Both the position numbers and the translations under genes were made by a program. From NCBI GenBank assembly GCA_009760855.2, contig WPIO01000005.1, forward strand, positions 1,929,001 through 1,993,000: DNA of 64,000 nt, given 5' to 3'. A model generated the notes under the pieces. The model saw only the letters and a list, made by a program, of their open reading frames with translations, was not told where the DNA came from and ran no database searches. Shown here piece by piece: positions 46,735-58,203 of this stretch (position 1 is its first letter; the number at the start of each line of letters is the position of its first letter). Source of the DNA: Cristatella mucedo (taxonomy: Eukaryota > Bryozoa > Phylactolaemata > Cristatellidae).

Positions 46735-47088
46735 GTTTATTATCCGTTGATTCTCAAATATACCCGCGCTAGGAATCAGTTGAGGCTGTTCATTCCATGC
46801 TTTTGTCGTGGCCTGACGAATTTGCATTGCACGTTTAAGTGGTACCTTTATTACTGCCTGCCGCACTCCCTATGCCAGAGCGATTTTGCCAGAGCGGCCG
46901 TGTCGCGGGCAGATTCCAAGTCTCATTGTCGGGTTCGTTGTACAGTTGCAGCTCCCTACTCGAGAGTAGGAAACTGTCGCGGTTCAACGGACCCAACAAG
47001 CTCCGTTGGCATTATGTCACCGTGTATCCTAAGTGTCCCGAATTACGGCTACGAAGTTGCATGCAGTTCTGTTTCGTGGGTTTAATGT
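46735..47088. other. Unassigned sequence
   Basis: A 136-codon frame crossing from the 15-bp repeat (46675-47085) has no recognised domain. Confidence 0.35.
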
Positions 47089-47092
47089 AAAT

Positions 47093-48445
47093 AACAATAA
47101 TGAGACTTTTTATATAGCACCCTCAGAGAACTCGATCTCTTTCTAGGCACTTTACATTTGCTGCAAGGGAAGCATGATCAAATGGTTAGTAGTAGAATGC
47201 TCAGTGACAACAGCATAACATGGTTAGGGTGACATGCACAGGGTCAGCTTGCAAATATGGTTATTAGCAGCATGCACAGTGTCTGCACGCAAAAGCACAT
47301 AAAGGACGAATCACAGGGACCCACTAAATGCTGTCCTTAATATGTGCGTTTTAAATTTCTTTTTAAATGTGGTCAAGTCAGTGGATGTCGTGACGGAAGT
47401 CGGGAGTGAGTTCCAGGCTTTGGGCGCATACGAACTCAAGGCACGATCTCCAAAGGGTTTGAGGTTTGAATGAGGTATACGTAAGCAGTTGGATTCCGAA
47501 AAGCGGGCGATGCGATGCTTGGCCTGGTGGGAGAGTAGATCTGATAGGTAGGCTTGAGCCAAGGAATGAAGAAACCTAAAAGTGAGTGACATAACCTTAA
47601 AGTCGGTTCGTTGCTTTACTAGAAGCCATTACAGATCGGCGGGAAGTGGTGAGATGTGGCAATTGCAACGCCCACGACAGACAAGCCTAGCAGCAGAGTT
47701 TTGCACCAGCTGTAAGTGCCTGAGTTCACAGGCCGGTAGACCAGCAAGCAGTGAGTTGCAAAAGTCAAGATGTCAAAGATGCATGGACCAATTTCAATGT
47801 AGAATCCTTGTCTAAACAAGCCCGAATTTCAATAATATAATGTAGCAGTAAGTAGGCAGACGTGACTGTGGAGCTGATGTGGTCGTCTAACGAAAGATCA
47901 CTTTAGAACACGACAGCTGCATTTCGTGCACTCAACAGGAGATATGCGGGCAAAGCCGATTGTTAGCGTTAGCCAGCCTAATATCTGAATCAAAATTGGT
48001 TGGTTTTATCATTATTCAATAGTGAGTTGGTTTTATCATCATTTAATTTAAGAAAATTTGATGCCATCCACGTCCGGATGTCATCAGTACATGCAGCACG
48101 GGAGTTGAGAGAATTCAAGGTGCTCGGAGGATGGGGGATCAAAGCAAAAGTCAACTGACTGTCATCCGCATAGAAGTGAAAGCCTAGATTTCGCTTGGCA
48201 ATTACATCAGCAAGAGGGAGAGTATAAACCGTGAAAAGAACCGGACCTAGCACTGAGCCCTGGGGTACCCCATATTTCAGAAGTACCTCGGATAATCTTT
48301 GTCCATTCACGTCAATACTCTGGAGTCTCCCACTGAGGTGGGACCTGAACCACTGCAGAGCAGTGCCAGTGATGCCCAGGCGAGATGAGAGGCTCTCTAG
48401 AAGAACTTTGTGATCGATAGTGTCAAACGATGCCGAATGACTCAA
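47093..48445 (-). mobile_element. LINE-A, 5'-truncated, reverse transcriptase C-half to 3' tail
   Basis: A short irregular tail, the hairpin, 3' UTR and C-terminal segment (HSLAQAYLSDLLSHQAKH) lie at 47.1-47.6 kb. Further along the minus strand (47990-48445) are SFDTIDHKVLLESLSSRLG, YGVPQGSVLGPVLFTVYTL and [11 protein letters not shown]. Several indels break the frame. It is of intermediate age. Confidence 0.9.
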
Positions 48446-48449
48446 GATG

Positions 48450-49130
48450 TGCTATCAGCAAGACCCTGACAAAAAAATACCAGCTTGCCCTAAGCTATTC
48501 GGACGCATAAAAATACATAAATAGGATTTTGCTTGCATATTTCCACAAGACTAAATATTTAACTTGGATCTTTAAAAATAACCGGAAGAGAATACATAAT
48601 CAAAGGTTAATCACGTGCATGGTATTAAGCCTAGGCAAGCATGTAAAATTGCACAAGTATCCTGCTTGTGGCTGCATCATATAGAACTACATTGATGGTT
48701 AGCTCATACCGGTTAGCAGGACACCTGGCTATTAAAATATACTGGATCATGCACAGGTAAGCACACATGTTGCACACAAACGCAGACTTTTCTTACGCTT
48801 TTTATTAACACCCACTCGCTAGAAGATTTCAATTTATTCCGAGAAACGACGAGAAGACAGATATCTGGAGAGTATGTGAAGAGAGAGAGAGAACGCTAAA
48901 GACGCAATTAGGTCGGATACGGAGGCTGCTGCAAGCGAATAAAGCGGCTTGTAAGCCAGAGGGGGTCTCCAAGTCGAATTGATGTTAGCTATTAGCCAAT
49001 TAAGGTCAGAAGCGGTATAAAGTGGCAGCAGGGTCGTCGAAGACTGACCAGACAAGCTGCAAAGCAGCTGCAGACGATTACGGGCACACGCCTCGAATCC
49101 TGAATAAAGTAGAATTGAAGTAATCTGGAG
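48450..49130. other. Unassigned sequence
   Basis: Nothing recognised. A short GAGAGAGAGA stretch lies near 48880. Confidence 0.4.
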
Positions 49131-49134
49131 AGTG

Positions 49135-49255
49135 GACCAGAGATGAAGTGCTCACCTTTAACCACCAAAGTAGTGGGCTGAAGCCCAGCGGCATATGTAA
49201 AGCATCTGGATGGATATTCAGCTCTGCTATGCAGGAATTCTTTCTATAGCGCTCG
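49135..49255 (+). mobile_element. SINE-A, diverged copy
   Basis: GGACCAGAGATGAAGTGCTC (A-box region), GTGGGCTGAAGCCCAG (B box) and AAAGCATCTGGATGGATATT are in the SINE-A order. The tail is poor. Confidence 0.6.
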
Positions 49256-49259
49256 CAAG

Positions 49260-50155
49260 GCCCGTGCGGCTTTCGGTATGCATGAGATTGGTGTAATCGA
49301 CCTTAAGCTTAAGACAGTTAGCGTTCATTCGAGTTCGATTGTTTTCTCTGTAGGATGCATAGAAATAAAGTGAGTCATTTGCTGAGCAACGCTTAGAAGG
49401 CTAAGCTAAGGAACTTGTAGAGCTGATAGTCATTCATGTGGTACTGGTCCGCCAGAGAGAGATACGCAAAATTGACAAAAGAAAATAAGCGCCATACAAC
49501 CAAAACCTAGAGCTTCCCGTTGCTTTCTTATGTAATCTCGCGACGATCGTATCGCAGCTTTTTACACATCCACTTCGACATCGGTCACTGGGGTAGGATC
49601 TGAACCGTTTTAGCCCTATTTCAGTGATACGTAGGCCCGAAGAGAAGCCATATAGGGAATCTGTTAGTCAATGTTGTCTTTTGAAATGCCGCTGAGAGAT
49701 CGAGGAGAATTTTCTGCCAGCCCCTAACCTCATTTGCATGGCTCAGGCGGTCCTTGCAAATACTTAAGTAGGGCAGAGTCAATTAGTATTACTTCGCTGG
49801 CCACTCCTCCCGGCGCTAGAGAGTGACCTCTGGCGCCTCCTAGCGTAGTGTGGACCTGTACCTGATTTCTCCGTGATACCTTCGGGTATTCCGCTCCCAT
49901 CTTCGCTTTGACTATTTATGAGCTGTCCTCGGATATGCTGCACAAAACAGGAACTGCTTAGCATAAGGTGCGACGTCGCCATTAGTCGATACCTACTGCC
50001 GGGCCTTCTTCGGAGGGTCAGTGAGAACCTAGCTTCATCCTGCGTTCGCCCTATCACCAGCTCGGCTCTCAAACTCACGACCCGTAAGTTTAAAGCGCTG
50101 ACAATAACACTCGTTGCGGTAGTAGATCACCTGCCGCACCTCAACATGCTGTGAA
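49260..50155. other. Unassigned; may include the 5' part of the following LINE-B
   Basis: No motif found. A 99-codon minus frame at 49779-50078 has no recognised domain. Confidence 0.35.
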
Positions 50156-50159
50156 ACGT

Positions 50160-50390
50160 CGACCGGCGACCACTAGTAAGGTTCAATTCAAATTCGAAGG
50201 GGCCGCGTCTGCCAATCCGGCTACATGCCGATTTGAATGCAAGCCACTTAATCAGCATCGCACAGTTGTTGGGCAGCCTCCTAAATTTTGCCTACTAAAT
50301 TTCAACTCGCTAAAAACCAAGGGATTACTTATCCGAGATCAGCTGTCCAGGAGAAGCTAGATGCATTTCTGCTTACCGAAACTTGCATCA
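50160..50390 (+). mobile_element. LINE-B, 5' part of a long split copy (start of endonuclease)
   Basis: Encodes FCLLNFNSLKTKGLLIRDQL, then LDAFLLTETCI, the N-terminal signature of an apurinic-type LINE endonuclease, and stops at the insertion point. Confidence 0.8.
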
Positions 50391-51805
50391 TAATAATAAT
50401 AATAATAATAATTCACTTGATAAAGCGCCCTCAGAGAACTTAATCTCTCTCTAGGCGCTTTACATTTGCTGTAAAGTGAAATGCAATTGAATGGTAAGTA
50501 AAATCATGCTTGAAAAACAAACGAAATGAATAATATGGTTAGGGGTGACATGCACAGGGTCAGCATGCCAATGTGGTTAGTGGCAGCATGCACAGTGTCA
50601 GCACGCATAAGCACATCAAGGACGAATCACAGGGACCCACTAAATGCTGTCCTAAATAGGTATGTTTTTAGGTTCCTTTTAAATTTGGTCAGGTCAGGGG
50701 ATTTTCTGACGCAGGTCGGGAGGGAGTTCCAGGCTTTGGGAGCATATGAACTAAATGCACGGTCTCCAAAGGATTTAAGGTTTGTATGAGGTATTTCTAG
50801 ACTGTTGGATTCCGAAAAGCGCGTGGTACGATGCTTGGCCTGATGGGGTAGTATATCTGACAGATAGGCTGGAGCCATAGAATGAAGGGACCTAAAAGTG
50901 AGCGACAAAACCTTGAAGTCAATCCGTTGCTTGACTGGTAGCCAGTGCAGGTCGGCGAGAAGTGGAGTAGTGTGGCAACTGCGACGCTCACGACAGACAA
51001 GCCTAGCTGCAGAAATTTGCACCAGCTGCAATTGCCTGATCGCACATGCTGGTAGGCCAGTAAGCAGTGAGTTGCAGAAGTCGAGACGGGATGTCACGAA
51101 TGCATGGACCAACTTGGACGTGGTATCTTTATCTAAACAAGCCCTAATTTTAGCAATGTTATGAAGCTGAAAATAGGCAGATTTGACTGTGGAGCTGATA
51201 TGGTCGTCTAACGAGAGGTCGCTTTGGAATATGACACCTAGATTTCGAGCTGATTCAACTGGAGATATGCTGGCAGAGCCAATTTTGAGAGTCAGCCTTT
51301 CCAATCTCTGGATCACACTGGGTTTGCCCATAACTAGTAAGTTAGTTTTATCATCGTTGAGTTTTAGAAAATTTGCTGCCATCCATGTGCGGATGTCATC
51401 AATGCATGCAGCAAGTGAGTTTAGAGAATTTGAGGTGCTCGGAGGCTGGGAGGGATCAAAGCAAAGGTACAACTGAGTGTCATCCGCATAGAAGTGAAAG
51501 CCTAGATTGTGCTTGGCAATCACATCAGCAAGAGGGAGAGTATAAACCGTGAAAAGAACTGGACCTAGCACTGAGCCCTGAGGTACTCCATATTTCAGAG
51601 GTACTTCAGATGATCTTTGTCCATTCACGTCAATACTGTGGAGTCTCCCACTGAGATAGGACCTGAACCATTGTAGAGCAGTGCCAGTGATGCCTAGGCG
51701 AGGTGAGAGGCGCTCTAGAAGAACTTTGCGATCGATGGTATCAAAAGCTGCCGAAAGATCAAGCAAAACAAGCAGAGACACTCTACCCATGTCTGCATTC
51801 CTAGC
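50391..51805 (-). mobile_element. LINE-A, youngest-looking copy, inserted in LINE-B
   Basis: The left end has a tail of about eight ATT units and the hairpin. On the minus strand an uninterrupted 387-codon frame (50627-51790) covers most of the reverse transcriptase and the C-terminal domain: LLDLSAAFDTIDRKVL at residues 9-24, GVPQGSVLGP at 68-77, the catalytic YADD at 101-104, and FLKLNDDKTNLLVMGK about 40 residues further on. Later come HWLPVKQRIDFKVLSLTF and AWNSLPTCVRKS. The frame opens at the 5' truncation point, just after LLRNAD. The copy lacks the endonuclease, so it cannot move itself. Confidence 0.95.
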
Positions 51806-54605
51806 ATGACGCGTTCCAGTGCCTGTATATCTGAGACGACCCCACCCGGGTTCTCATTGTTTCAGTTCATGCGTTTTGACAAGGTTTGTGGTGGGGTTGA
51901 AATTTTTGGACAGTGCCTCTCACTTTTGTGATATATTCAACGTCACCTCCAGTTGGCTGTCTAAACTTGCTTATAGAGGAGTTTTCTGGGTTTCTCGCTA
52001 AAATAATTGTGTGTGACTGGCCGTTACTGATTGCTGGAGACTTCAATATTTACGTTAAAAACCCTATCAACAGCCAGGTCCGCTCATTTCTTGACTGTCT
52101 AGAGAATTTTGTTTTGGTCCAAAACGTCAATCATACCACATACGTCGGTGGCCATATTCTAGATCTCGTGATCGCTAAGGATGCCCTCCCCACTGACATT
52201 GTGTGTGCCCACTGACACTCTCAGGTCATAGTTTGGTCTCGCTTACTGTTCGTGCTCCCTTTTACATACAGGGTAATGCTGAACTTGTCCAGCGACGTAG
52301 CTTAAAAGCATTGACATAGACAAGTTTTTTAAATCTGTGGTGCAGGTCTTCTTGATCTGCACCCAGACTCGACCGACAGCCGTGATACCCTCACCGATGC
52401 AGTGAACATTAGACTTGGAGTGCTCTTGACAAGCATGCTCTCGTTCATTCTATCCTTGTACAGAGTCGTGTAGATTCATTTCAATTTACAATAAAACTTC
52501 AAAAGATGTACCGTCTTAAGCGCAGGCTTGAACTTCATTTTAAGAAATTGGGGTCTGATGCAGATCTAGTCTATTGTAAAGACTTCCTTCGAGTTTACAC
52601 CCGAAAGCTTAAAAAAGCCAGGGCTTCTTTTTTCACTCGAAACTGAAGTCTTGCCAGTCAGACCACACAAAAAACAAATTTATAAGACGGTAAACAATCT
52701 ACTGGCCAATGCTGAGAGTGGTCTAACTCAGCAGATATTAACGGCTCACGCAAAAGTGTCCAGCCTTGTTCACTGAAAAACAGTGTACACATTCATATCT
52801 CCATAAGGCCACCTCCGAGTAAACAACCTGTGACCTTGAAAGATTTTTTCAGGGTTTCTGCATGTGATGTGGATACCCGAATAAGGTTTAGTAAAAATAG
52901 CTCGTCTCCTGAAGACCCTATACCACCATCTTTGTGGTCTGCACTGGCAGATAAACTTAGCCCGGTCATAACCAACATTTGTAATGCTTCTTTGGAAAAG
53001 GGGTCGTACTCAAGTCCTTCAAATCGGCAATCGTTAGGCGCATACTTAAAAAGCCTATATTAGATGCAGAGGTCCTTGCAAATTATCACCCAGTTTCCCT
53101 TCTTCCTCTTTTGTCAAAGATTCTGGAAAAAAAATTGTCGCTAAGCAGCTGGTAGCACATATTGAAAAGAATGAAATGTCAGACACATGTCAATCGGGGT
53201 TCAAGAGGCAGCTATCCGCTGAAACTGCTCTCCTCCGGGTTAGCAATAACATCCTGTGCAGCAACAATGACGGGTATGAGACTGTCCTAGCACGCTGCTA
53301 GACCTATCAGCTGTCTGCGACGCCATTGAACACTATGTCCGACTTCAATGATTGAGAACAACGATCGGTCTGGCAGACGAAGCACTGACGTGGTTTAAAT
53401 CGTACTTGTCTGATCACGTTCAATCCGTGTCGTGTGGGGGTCAGGTCTCACAAACGAGGAGGGTCACATGTGAAGTCCCTCAAGAGGGTCCGTCCTCGGT
53501 CCCTTACTGTTCTACATTCATACTCAACCTCTGCGAAAAGTGATTAAAGCCCATGGAATAGGATATCACTTTATGCTGATGATACTCAGCTGTATTTGTC
53601 ATTCAAACTGTCGGAATCTTCTGCAGCAACTGATCAACTGAATTCTTTAATTGCCGACATTCGATTCTGGATTTCGAAAAATTTCTTGAAACTAAATGAC
53701 GATAAAACCGAGCTGCTGCTCATAGTACACCCTAAGCGTGTGACTGGATTAAAAGGCTTCGCTCTTCTAATAGGGGATGCTGTTGGGCGACCATCACCAC
53801 GTGCTTGAAATTTAGGTTTCATTTTCGGCAGCTACCTCAAGCTTGAAAGCTTCGTTCAGAAGACTGCTTCTACAGATAGCCATTACGTCCGATCCCATTT
53901 CTAAGAGAGGGCACTGTCCTCCATGGTGGCTTGCAAAAATGTAACTAGCTCCTTTGTCATGTCACGGCTTAATTATTGTTATTCTCTTTTGGCTGGGCTA
54001 CCAAATAAAGCAACTAGGCCACTGCAGCTGGTCATGAATATGGCTGCAAGGCTAGTTTTCAAGTCCCAGAGGTATGACATTTGTTAAACGTGCTAGGGTG
54101 GCTGCCGGTTGATCAACGAATACAGAGCAAAGTTATTACGCTGACCAACAAAGCCCGCCACGGCTTGGCTCCTCCATACCGAGCTGAACTGCTGCACCAG
54201 TTTCAGCCTTCTCGTTCCCTCAGGTCCTTTATGAAAAATAGATTAGCTGTTCCATTCTTCCGCTTAAAAACCGTTGGCGACAGAAGCTTTAGCTCTGCAA
54301 GTCCTAGACTGTGGAACTCGCTTTCACAATTATTACGCAACGACAACTACTCTCCATGCTGCTGACTATGGCTCATCATTTTCAGCGGTCGTGAGCTGCT
54401 ACTTCCATGCTACTCACTACCTTAACTGATCTCCTGACTCTGCTATGCTTCCCACGTTCTCTTTGTTGCGTGAGACGAAGTCTGTTGGCTACCTAATGCC
54501 TATCGAAAGCCGCTTAGATTGTGAGTGAGCTATACAAAACTCTCCTGCGTAACACCTACATAGTCTTTGCGGTTTTTTGGGTTACAGACGGAGATACATT
54601 ATATG
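51806..54605 (+). mobile_element. LINE-B, 3' part of the long split copy (endonuclease, reverse transcriptase, 3' end)
   Basis: The frame resumes with SACISETTPPGFSLFQFMRF. The endonuclease continues with LLIAGDFNIYVKNP near 52020 and GGHILDLVIAKD near 52150. Reverse transcriptase pieces include [15 protein letters not shown] near 53570 and WISKNFLKLNDDKTELLL near 53670. The C-terminus at 54081-54365 has WLPVDQRIQSKVITLTNKAR and RLWNSLSQLLRND. The 3' UTR ends ACAGACGGAGATACATTAT at about 54602. Many stops and frameshifts break it. With 50160-50390 it is the most complete LINE-B here. Confidence 0.88.
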
Positions 54606-54859
54606 TACATTTGCATTCCAAGATACCAATATTGACTGAGGCTTTTCATTATTCCGCCATGTTCTGCTGCACCTAGGAAGTCGGTGGTGAAACCTCTTTT
54701 TTGCAAGCTGCGCGAGGGTCTCGCTGTCTTGTTTTTGAGACGAAGGTCGCTATCTTAAATGTTTGTTCGCCTTTTCTAAAATTGACATCCACACTTTTCT
54801 CTTATTTCCAAAAGTCACAGCTTATTAATGGCAGTTTCCATTTGGTGCCAAGCCAGCAG
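54606..54859. other. Short unassigned interval
   Basis: Lies between the LINE-B 3' end and the LTR-element fossil. Nothing recognised. Confidence 0.4.
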
Positions 54860-57105
54860 AGAGCTGCGGCAATTTTTAGATTATGACACTATCGTTGGTT
54901 TATAAGCTGTGGCGATTTATGGCCATGTCACATAAGTAATGGGCTCCAAACGCCCGGGAGTAACGTCGAGGACGCCAGGTGAGCAGTCGCGTACTGGCCC
55001 GCTGCGGCGTCCGTGGTAATAAGCGTCTTTGAGCCCGCTTCCGTGTTCTGTGTGGTATCTCGTACCTGCGGCTTGGAGAATGTCAAACTACCAGCTACTT
55101 CGGCAGAAGCGGCAGAGTGTCCCGCGCCAGGAGACGATGCCGGAATAGTACTATTACGTCGGAGGCGACTTATTTAACTGGCTGCTCGACTCGGAGCGGA
55201 GGCCTAATGAAAGAGGCGTCAATCCAGCACTTTGTGGCACATGCACATATTTGTGCTCCTGGCAGGCGGTGCATTAACATTTGCTGGGACCCTTCTTGAC
55301 TCGGGGCAAGAGGACAACGCCCCGCTGCGTGCGAAACTTGCGAATGTGTTTTCAAGCCCTGAAGGTGAAAAGAGGCTTCGGCGGTCGGACTTGCAGAGTG
55401 CCTGGAAAGCGGAGGCGATAGCGCTGAAGCGGCTGGAGGTGGAGGCCGGTAAAGCGCGGCTGCTGCACTCGGATGTGATAAACGCTGGTCGGACTGAGGA
55501 GACCAACAGGAGCGACCAGAAGCGGATGCAGAAATTGCCGATGGTTTGTCCCGGTGGAGAAGGCAGAGCCAGCAGAGACGACACGAGGAGCCTAGCGGCG
55601 GCGGCGGCAGAGCCTGCAGAGATGGCGGCAGAGTCCGCTGAGGCGGCGTCCATGAGCTAAGCGTAGGCATCCGGCACAGAGGCGGCAGAGTCTGGAAGAG
55701 AGACGGCAGCGTCCAGCAGAGCGACGGCTCTGTCTTTCAGAGAGACGGCTGTGTCTGCCAGAGAGGTGGCGACAGCCGGGGAAGCACTGGTTGAGATCGA
55801 GACAGCGCTAATGGTCTCGGAGGTGACTGCGGCGTGGAGCGAAGCGTTAGCGTCCGATGAGGTGCGCAGAGCACCCGCTAAAGAGGCAGGCGAGACGCTC
55901 GCCGAGAGGGCACACAAGATGCTTGCCTGGCAGTCAGAGTTGAAGACCGGTGACCGAGGCGCAGCAGCAAACAGATGGTGGCGCACAGTGTGACAACCTT
56001 GGTTTCCGAACTGCAGCTGGCGGAGGAGCGTGACAGGCCAGCAGAAGACGCGAGCGAGACGCCCGTCGAGGAGGCGCGACAGGTGTACGCCGAGCGACCG
56101 AAGGCAATGGCACAGGAGTGGCTGACGGAGCGGCTAAAGGCAGTCGGCTAAAGGCAGGAGCCGAGGCTCGAGGCATCAGCCTCACGGACAACGCGCGAGG
56201 CGACACCGATTGCAGTCCGGAAGACAGCGGCCGGCGAAGTTAGGGCGAATGTCCGGAAGCCCGGCGCGGTTGCAGAGACTGATACCGCATTAGAGTGTAG
56301 TGGCACGGTGGAAATCCGTACGGCTCGGCGATGCACCAAAGCTCCAGCCATACATAGCCGGCAAATTAGCAAAGGCCGTGCCTTCACTCGCCTCCTCCGA
56401 GCGGCCGTTACCTAGCCTTGTGCTAGATGAGAAGGCAATTAAGGACGGCATGTATTATTATTGTGGTGTTGCAATTTCATGTTTATAGTTTCCCCATTTG
56501 ATCTTGAGATCAAGGGGGAATATGGCTATTTTGAGATTATGACACTGTCGTCGGTTAATGGGCTGCTGCGATTTATGGCAGCAGTATAGTCGTCCCTCGC
56601 CACTTCGCGCTTCAACTTTCGCGGCATCACTCTATCGCTGTTTTTCAAATACTTTTTATTCATTAAAGAGTTCCTTCCTCCCAACACCTTTTCGCTGATC
56701 CAGCCCGTGGATCAAGGCGTTATTCGCGAGTTCAAGGCCCTCCACACGCGAAACATCCTGCATCACCTCGTCGAAGGCATGAACCTTGAGGAGTACTTCT
56801 TGCTGAAGGAGTATTGGCGGTAGTATACCATCGCGACCTGTCTGTTGAACATCCAGGCCACGTTGAATGACATGAAGACGGAGACCGTGAAGGCCAGCTG
56901 GAAGGAGTTGTAGTCTGAGATTGTCCACGAATACAGAGGATTCACCCCAGAGGATATGCAACTTGGCAGTGGATAAGGCATTTAGGCCAGCCCGGATGCT
57001 GGAAGGAAGTTTCGCGGAAATGACCCGCGACGATGTGGATGAGCTGCTGGAGACGCATTCTGCTCCCTTAAATGATGAGGATCTCGTAGAGATAACTAAA
57101 TCTTT

Positions 57106-57136
<31 letters not shown>

Positions 57137-58081
57137 GAGGAAGAGCAGCCAGATATTTCTGGTGTTCAGGAGGAGAAATTTGGCCTTACATTTGAGCGTC
57201 TCTCGCGTCGTGAGAACTTTTAAAAAAGTACAGGGCATGATTGGCGAAAGGGACTCACAAATGATGCGTACATTGCGGTTCTGGAATGCCCTTGATGTAG
57301 CGATGGAACCCTACAAAAGCCTCCTCGCGCATTTATATAGACAGCGCCAGCAACTGCCTGTCACGATGTTCTTCTTCAGCCTTAGGCACCCAGAGACACC
57401 CACAGCCCACGCCTAGCACTCCTTCAGCGGAAGAAAACGACGACGCGCCTGCTGAAGATACTGCACCACTTGAAGACTCTCCTGCTGAGGTCGTGCCTTC
57501 AGAGGAGCAGCAACATTGCTCTTCTTTGCTGTGCTGTACATCGCTTCATCTTTTCATCGCTTCATCTTCGAACAAGTTACATTATTTTCATAGGTTGGTG
57601 GTTGTGTGTAAGAACTGTGAGTCTAATTAAACGTACAATAATAATAGGACATTTGTAGCGTCTAATATCTTATTTTCTCTTATTTTGTCTAATATTATAT
57701 ATTATGTGATACGAGTGTAATGGTGACCTAAGGCTGTTATTTCACGTCTAGAAGCTCTAATAATGTTGAACAACTATTTAGGTCGTTATTAGGTTTTATA
57801 TGCTCTACATACGAAAGTATTCAATTTATAAATGAAGAATCCTACTTCGTGGAAATTTACCTATCGTGGTAGAGTCTCGAACGGATTCACTGTGATAAAC
57901 GAGGGTCGACTGTATATAAGTAACGGGCGCCAAAGGCCGGGAGTAACATCGAGGACGCCGGGCGGGGCAGTCGCGTACTGGTCCGCTGCGGCGTCCGTGC
58001 GAATAAACGTCTGTGAACCTGCTTTGGTGTTCTGCGTGGTATTTCGTACCTGCCGCTTTGAGAATGTCAAACTACAAGAGC
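54860..58081 (+). mobile_element. Short LTR retroelement fossil with 228-bp LTRs and AGAGC target duplication; 3' LTR holds a Tigger insertion
   Basis: Two direct repeats, 54865-55093 and 56521-58076, match along their full length once the Tigger element is left out; each is then about 228 bp. They start TG (left copy) and end CA-like. Each has a TATA-like stretch and an AATAAA-like signal. A purine tract (CAAGGGGGAA) lies just before the right repeat. The outer flanks carry the same five bases, AGAGC (54860-54864 and 58077-58081). By eye the LTRs differ at about one position in eight, so the insertion is fairly old. The interior is only 1.4 kb, GC-rich and Ala/Glu/Arg-rich where open, with no reverse transcriptase or integrase recognised. 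It looks like a non-autonomous or internally shrunken copy, and is broken. Superfamily unassigned. Confidence 0.85.
56587..57912 (+). mobile_element. Tigger/pogo-like (Tc1/mariner superfamily) DNA transposon, internally deleted, 1.33 kb
   Basis: The ends are inverted repeats: TAGTCGTCCCTCGCC at the left; the right end reads CAGTCGACCCTCGTT on minus. Both are flanked by TA (56585-56586 and 57913-57914), the pogo target. On plus, 56668-56910 reads FLPPNTFSLIQPVDQGVIRE, with the third catalytic Asp at 56710-56712, then YTIATCLLNIQATLND and VKASWKEL. An open frame at 56921-57223 has DDVDELLETHSAPLNDEDL, and 57240-57400 gives a QQLPVTMFF-like C-terminus. The DNA-binding domain and the first two catalytic Asp residues are deleted, and stops remain. 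A (GA)n run at 57107-57130 has expanded inside the coding part. It sits within the right LTR of the LTR fossil. Confidence 0.93.
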
Positions 58082-58203
58082 AACACCAGTACCGCCATCA
58101 AGAATGCACAATAGCAATAGCCTTCCTTGTCTAGCCGTGCCAGCAGCCATTGTGCTCTGGGGGCAGAGCACAATTTCGTCGTGCTGCAACAGATGATGCT
58201 CGA
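58082..58203. other. Short interval between LTR fossil and receptor gene; probable receptor 3' UTR
   Basis: About 120 bp on the 3' side of the minus-strand receptor. No AATAAA-type signal is seen for the minus strand here, so the transcript may end inside the LTR fossil. Confidence 0.35.
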
